Origin: Collinsella sp.
GTDB lineage: Bacteria; Actinomycetota; Coriobacteriia; Coriobacteriales; Coriobacteriaceae
Direction: 5' to 3'
Length of the DNA: 15,494 nucleotides
NCBI GenBank assembly: GCA_014871545.1
Contig: WGSR01000016.1
Location: 1 to 15,494, forward strand
Shown: positions 11,951-15,494 of the stretch, piece after piece
Layout of the letters: each line of letters begins with the position of its first letter
Numbering within the stretch: position 1 is the first letter of the stretch
Notes under the pieces: generated by a model
The model's input: only the letters and a program-made list of their open reading frames with translations
Database searches by the model: none
What the model was told of the DNA's origin: nothing
Program-made: the position numbers and the translations under genes

Positions 11951-13288
11951 ATGAACCAGCAGAACATCGATTACGTACTCCGCTCCGTAGAGCAGCGCGA
12001 CATCCGCTTTGTGCGTCTGTGGTTTGTCGACATTCTCGGCCGCCTCAAGAACTTTGCCATCAGCCCCGAGGACCTCGAGGTCGCTTTTGAGGAGGGTATT
12101 GGCTTTGACGGCTCCGCCATCGAGGGCTTTGCCACGCCCGAGGAAGCCGACATGCTGGCGTTTCCCGATGCTTCGACCTTCCAGATTTTGCCGTGGCGCC
12201 CGAGCCACAACGGCGTCGCCCGTGTGTTCTGCGACGTGTGTACTCCCGATCGCAAGCCGTTTGCCGGCGACCCGCGCGACGCCCTGCGCCGCATGTTCCG
12301 CAAGGCCGAGAAGGCTGGCTATCTGCTCAACGTGGGTGCCGAGCTGGAGTATTACTACTTCCCCGACGAGCACACCCCCGAGCCGCTCGACAACGTGGGC
12401 TACTTCGATCTTTCGGTAAGCGATGCCGCTCGCGACCTGCGCCGCAACACGGTCCTCACGCTCGAGAAGATGTCCGTGCCCGTGGAGTACACCTTCCACG
12501 CCGCCGGCCGCTCGCAACACGGCATGAGCCTGCGCCACGCCGAGGCCCTGAGCATGTCCGACGCCATCACCACGGCCAAACTTATCATTAAGCAGCAGGC
12601 CTACGAGAGCGGTTGCCACGCCTCCTTTATGCCCAAGCCGTTGGCGGGCGAGGACGGCAGCGCCATGTTTTTGCATCAGTCGCTGTTCGACCACGACGGC
12701 AACAATGTCTTTTGGGGCGAGGACGACGAGAAGTACCATCTCTCCGATATCGCCAAGCACTATATGGCCGGCATCCTGGCGCACGCGCGCGAGATCAGCG
12801 CTATCACCAACCCAACGGTCAACTCGTACAAGCGCATCACCACGGGTGGCGACTCCGTGCCGCAGTACGCCACGTGGGGCCTGCGCAACCGCGCGAGTAT
12901 GGTCCGCATCCCGGTCTACAAGCCCGGCAAGCAGCTGTCCACGCGCATCGAGCTTCGCAGCCCCGACCCCATGGCCAACCCGTACCTGGTCAACGCCGTC
13001 ACGCTAGCGGCCGGTCTGGACGGCATCGAGCGCAAGCTGGAACTCCCGCCCGAGGCAACTGCCGAGACGCTCAAGCTTACCGACCGTCAGATGGTCGAGG
13101 CCGGCTACACGCCGCTGCCGCGCTCGCTCAAAGAGGCACTCGACGTGTTTGAGGACTCGCAGTTTATGAAGGATGCCCTCGGCGAGCACATCCACAGCTT
13201 CTTCCTCAAAAAGAAGCGCGACGAGTGGCATAAGTTTGAGTCCACGATCACCGAGTGGGAGATCAAGCACTACCTGGCGAACTCCTAA
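11951..13288 (+). CDS. glnA: Glutamine synthetase type I homologue with altered active-site positions
   Basis: A 445-residue protein with the type I glutamine synthetase layout and no adenylylation-type C-terminal extension, so it is of the shorter GSI-alpha size. Recognisable blocks: FDGSAIEGF (52-60), GAELEYYYF (129-137; E131 and E133), ASFMPKPLAGEDGSAMFLHQ (224-243), NPTVNSYKRI (287-296) and STRIELRSPDP (330-340). Compared by memory with Bacillus and Salmonella enzymes, the HHEVAPGQHEI block reads FHAAGRSQHGM, so two metal-ligand glutamates fall on A184 and G191. The ligand histidine of MHCHxSL falls on F240, and the GYEAP glutamate lies near D301. It may be an atypical synthetase, a related gamma-glutamyl ligase or a regulatory pseudo-enzyme. 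It is followed after 50 bases by a GlnR-like gene, so nitrogen metabolism is still the likely setting. GGGGAG precedes the ATG. Confidence 0.85.
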   Translation: MNQQNIDYVLRSVEQRDIRFVRLWFVDILGRLKNFAISPEDLEVAFEEGIGFDGSAIEGFATPEEADMLAFPDASTFQILPWRPSHNGVARVFCDVCTPDRKPFAGDPRDALRRMFRKAEKAGYLLNVGAELEYYYFPDEHTPEPLDNVGYFDLSVSDAARDLRRNTVLTLEKMSVPVEYTFHAAGRSQHGMSLRHAEALSMSDAITTAKLIIKQQAYESGCHASFMPKPLAGEDGSAMFLHQSLFDHDGNNVFWGEDDEKYHLSDIAKHYMAGILAHAREISAITNPTVNSYKRITTGGDSVPQYATWGLRNRASMVRIPVYKPGKQLSTRIELRSPDPMANPYLVNAVTLAAGLDGIERKLELPPEATAETLKLTDRQMVEAGYTPLPRSLKEALDVFEDSQFMKDALGEHIHSFFLKKKRDEWHKFESTITEWEIKHYLANS

Positions 13289-13338
13289 TCGCGCTGGCTT
13301 GTTCCAGTACGATTGAGCTCATTTCTTTGGAGGCCGAT

Positions 13339-14001
13339 ATGTCCGAAAAGAGTGCCCTGTTCATGGCGCGCACGACGCGCTTCCACGAGTTTGCCCGCAG
13401 CTTGACGACCACCCTGGGTGTCGAGGTGAGCCTGGCAACCCCCGATTCGCCGACTGCGGCGCACGACTTTGACCTGCTGATCCTCGATTCCGATGGCATC
13501 CGCAGCGACCGCATCGATCAGATTGCCAAGTGGCTTGACGATCGCGGCGGCGTTCCCATGCTGGTGATCGTTGACGACGAGGCGCTCGGCACCCTGCGTC
13601 TGCCGAACCACGCGCATGCCGACTTTGTATGCCCCACGGCGACGCCCAACGAGCTCAAGGCTCGCGCGCAGCGCCTGATGGGCGAGGAGGAGACCGTCAC
13701 CGCCGACGATGTGCTCAACATCGATAACCTCGAGATTAACCTGGCTACCTACCAGGTGACGCTCGACGATGAGCCCATCGACCTGACGCTGATGGAGTAC
13801 TCGCTGTTGAGCTTTTTGGCGACGCACCCCAACCGTGCCTACAGCCGCGAGGTGTTGCTGCACCGCGTGTGGGGCTTTGAGTACTGCGGCGGCACGCGCA
13901 CCGTCGACGTGCACATTCGACGCATCCGCTCCAAGGTGGGCCCGCAGATCGCGGCGCACATCACCACCGTCCGTGGCGTGGGTTATCTGTTTAAGGACTA
14001 G
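13339..14001 (+). CDS. OmpR/PhoB-type winged-helix regulator with atypical receiver, GlnR-like
   Basis: A 220-residue response-regulator-like protein. The C-terminal DNA-binding domain (about 125-220) is a clear OmpR winged helix: IDLTLMEYSLLSFLATHPNR, then the recognition-helix block VWGFEYCGGTRTVDVHIRRI (177-196) and VRGVGYLF. It resembles actinobacterial GlnR closely, including an ATYQV/DLT stretch. The N-terminal half (about 5-115) has receiver-like strands (FDLLILDSDG 44-53; PMLVIVDDE 73-81) but lacks the acidic pair expected after the first strand, so normal phosphorylation is doubtful, as in GlnR. No histidine kinase gene is adjacent. The start at 13339 has GGAGG five bases upstream; an in-frame GTG/ATG-type start at 13255 would run inside glnA and is rejected. 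Placed directly after the glutamine synthetase homologue, it likely controls nitrogen genes. Confidence 0.87.
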   Translation: MSEKSALFMARTTRFHEFARSLTTTLGVEVSLATPDSPTAAHDFDLLILDSDGIRSDRIDQIAKWLDDRGGVPMLVIVDDEALGTLRLPNHAHADFVCPTATPNELKARAQRLMGEEETVTADDVLNIDNLEINLATYQVTLDDEPIDLTLMEYSLLSFLATHPNRAYSREVLLHRVWGFEYCGGTRTVDVHIRRIRSKVGPQIAAHITTVRGVGYLFKD

Positions 14002-14005
14002 ATTT

Positions 14006-14042
14006 CTACCACAAAGGGGACAGGCACCTTTGTGGTGGTTTT
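14006..14042 (+). terminator. Rho-independent terminator of the glnA-regulator unit
   Basis: ACCACAAAGG/CCTTTGTGGT (14008-14017 and 14027-14036, loop GGACAGGCA) extends by a U-G and a C-G pair and ends in TTTT. It starts 5 bases after the regulator stop codon. Confidence 0.88.
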
Positions 14043-14156
14043 GACGCAGGTGCGGGTTCCTTTCGAGTTTGCAGCAGAACTTAAGCCTTCCTAAAAGATT
14101 GCGTTCTCGTACACGTACGCCCGCATATTGGGGTACAACTCAACGTGAACAATGAT

Positions 14157-14191
14157 GGCCCGCCACATGTTTGGCGGGCCTTTGGTTATTT
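14157..14191 (+). terminator. Terminator-like hairpin in the htrA leader
   Basis: GGCCCGCCA-CATGTT-TGGCGGGCC (14157-14180) is a perfect 9-bp GC-rich stem followed by TTTGGTTATTT. It stands only about 30 bases before the htrA start, so it could end a short upstream transcript or act as an attenuator. The rest of 14043-14156 shows no gene; it has CGTAC-AC-GTACG (about 14108-14119) and a weak promoter-like TTGCGT/CATATT pair. Confidence 0.6.
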
Positions 14192-14209
14192 GACGAAAGG
14201 ATCGCAGCT

Positions 14210-15494
14210 ATGAGCGAGAACGATTCCCAGCGTCCCCAGGATCAGGGCAATGCCGGCGAGACGCAGCAGCAGCCGCGCGTGCAGGTGGAGTCGACGCCTG
14301 CCGACAGCAACATTCCCTACGTGCAGGCCTATGACACGCAGACCGGCAAGCCGCTGGGTGGCCAGCAGGTTGTAAACAAGCACACAGTGGTCAAGACCAA
14401 GACCAAAAAGCTGCCGATCTTCATTACCGCGCTTGCCGGCTGTGCCTGCGGCGCCCTGCTGGTCATCGCGCTCATTATGAGTGGCACGCTCGATATCGGC
14501 GGCGGCAGGAACGCCGTGACTGCGGGTGCTTCGGGTTCATCGACGCAAAAGATCACCATCGACTCCGAGGACACCACGCTGGCCGAGGCCGTTTCTGCCA
14601 AGGCGTTGCCCTCCGTGGTTTCCATTACCGCCACTTCGAGCGGTAGCCAGAACGGCTCGCTTTCGCAGTCTGCCGACGAGTCGGACGGCTCGGGCAGCGT
14701 CGGCTCGGGCGTTGTGCTCGATACCGAGGGCCATATCCTCACCAACAACCATGTGGTCGATGGCTACGACCAGTACGTGGTGACCATGGATGACGGCACC
14801 ACCTACGAGGCCGAGTTCGTGGGCAACGATGCTTCGAGCGACCTAGCCGTCATCAAACTCAAGGACGCCGACGCCTCCAAGCTCACGCCGATCGAGATCG
14901 GCGACTCCTCCAAGCTCAACGTGGGCGAGTGGGTCATGGCGATCGGCTCGCCGTTTGGCAACGAGCAGTCTGTCTCCACGGGTATCGTGTCGGCGCTCTA
15001 CCGCTCCACGGCCATGAGCTCTACCAGCGGTAACACCATCTACGCCAACATGATTCAGACCGATGCCGCCATCAACCCGGGCAACTCCGGCGGCGCGCTC
15101 GTCAACGACAATGGCGAGCTTGTGGGTATCAACTCGCTCATCGAGAGCTACTCGGGCTCCAGCTCGGGCGTGGGCTTTGCTATTCCCGTTAACTACGCCA
15201 AGAACATTGCCGACCAGATCATCGACGGCAAGACGCCGGTGCATCCGTACATGGGCGCTACGCTTTCGAGCGTCAATGCGCTCAACGCCCGCACCAACAA
15301 GCTGAGCACCGATAGCGGCGCGTATGTGGCGAGCGTCGTCGAGGACGGTCCCGCCGCCAAGGCCGGCATTCAGGAGGGCGACGTCATCACCAAACTGGGC
15401 GACGATGAGATTACGAGCGCCGATGGCCTGATCATCGCACTGCGCAGCCACGAGGTGGGCGAGAAGGTCGAGATCACGCTCATGCGCGGCAAGG
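14210..15494 (+). CDS. htrA: Membrane-anchored HtrA/DegP-family serine protease (3' end beyond window)
   Basis: An open frame of at least 428 residues that runs off the window. Order: a polar, Gln-rich cytoplasmic N-terminus (1-66), one transmembrane segment (about 69-92, LPIFITALAGCACGALLVIA), a Ser/Gly/Asp-rich linker (about 97-165), a trypsin-like protease domain (about 125-340) and the start of a PDZ domain (about 345-428, with VEDGPAAKAGIQEGDVI). The catalytic triad is H181 (TNNHVV), D211 (SSDLAV) and S293 (NPGNSGGAL). This matches the single-TM HtrA proteins of Gram-positive bacteria, whose protease faces outside and degrades misfolded proteins at the cell surface. AAAGGA lies 8 bases before ATG 14210. 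The leader has a terminator-like hairpin. All catalytic residues are intact. Confidence 0.95.
   Translation, partial: MSENDSQRPQDQGNAGETQQQPRVQVESTPADSNIPYVQAYDTQTGKPLGGQQVVNKHTVVKTKTKKLPIFITALAGCACGALLVIALIMSGTLDIGGGRNAVTAGASGSSTQKITIDSEDTTLAEAVSAKALPSVVSITATSSGSQNGSLSQSADESDGSGSVGSGVVLDTEGHILTNNHVVDGYDQYVVTMDDGTTYEAEFVGNDASSDLAVIKLKDADASKLTPIEIGDSSKLNVGEWVMAIGSPFGNEQSVSTGIVSALYRSTAMSSTSGNTIYANMIQTDAAINPGNSGGALVNDNGELVGINSLIESYSGSSSGVGFAIPVNYAKNIADQIIDGKTPVHPYMGATLSSVNALNARTNKLSTDSGAYVASVVEDGPAAKAGIQEGDVITKLGDDEITSADGLIIALRSHEVGEKVEITLMRGK

Noticed and set aside
14152..14193. A 13-codon open frame (MMARHMFGGPLVI) as a leader peptide of htrA
   Set aside because: It lies across the terminator-like hairpin and has no ribosome site, so it is probably chance.

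Overview
This window reads as chromosomal DNA of a GC-rich anaerobic Gram-positive bacterium. The best guess is a gut actinobacterium of the class Coriobacteriia (Collinsella-like). That rests on strong G/C third positions, GGAGG-type ribosome sites, an actinobacterial GlnR-type regulator beside a type I glutamine synthetase, and many hairpin-forming intergenic repeats. The taxonomic call is inference.

Layout. (a) 1-263: the C-terminal end of a flavin/NADH oxidoreductase (+). (b) 384-2889 (-): an RpiB-like sugar-acid isomerase (DhuI type), an SDR dehydrogenase (DhuD/KduD type) and a FadR-type GntR regulator. (c) 3124-6372 (+): a GntP-family sugar-acid permease and an IlvD/Edd-family dehydratase, closed by a strong terminator. 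(d) 6635-7327 (+): a second FadR-type GntR regulator with related repeats on both sides. (e) 7721-9656 (-): KDPG aldolase (eda) and KDG kinase (kdgK). (f) 9902-10924 (+): a LacI-family regulator, divergent from kdgK, with three tandem LacI-like operators between them. (g) 10967-11819 (+): a two-gene HEPN/MNT toxin-antitoxin module whose nucleotidyltransferase antitoxin carries an N-terminal RelB/DinJ-like ribbon-helix-helix domain. (h) 11951-14001 (+): a glutamine-synthetase homologue and an orphan OmpR-type, GlnR-like regulator. (i) 14210-end (+): a membrane-anchored HtrA/DegP-type serine protease, cut by the window edge.

How the genes work together. Regions b-f form a 2-keto-3-deoxygluconate (KDG) locus. 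One branch (isomerase plus SDR) would turn unsaturated uronates from glycosaminoglycan or pectin breakdown into KDG. The other (GntP plus dehydratase) would import an aldonate such as gluconate and dehydrate it to KDG. KdgK phosphorylates KDG to KDPG, and Eda cleaves KDPG to pyruvate and glyceraldehyde-3-phosphate. This is a semi-phosphorylative Entner-Doudoroff layout. Two GntR regulators and one LacI regulator give it layered control, and candidate operators are visible.

The most unusual items are the chimeric RHH-MNT antitoxin paired with HepT; the glutamine-synthetase homologue in which several canonical metal-ligand positions appear substituted, next to a GlnR-like regulator; and a set of long intergenic hairpins, some of which fold better as RNA on one particular strand. 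No tRNA, rRNA, CRISPR array or transposase was seen.
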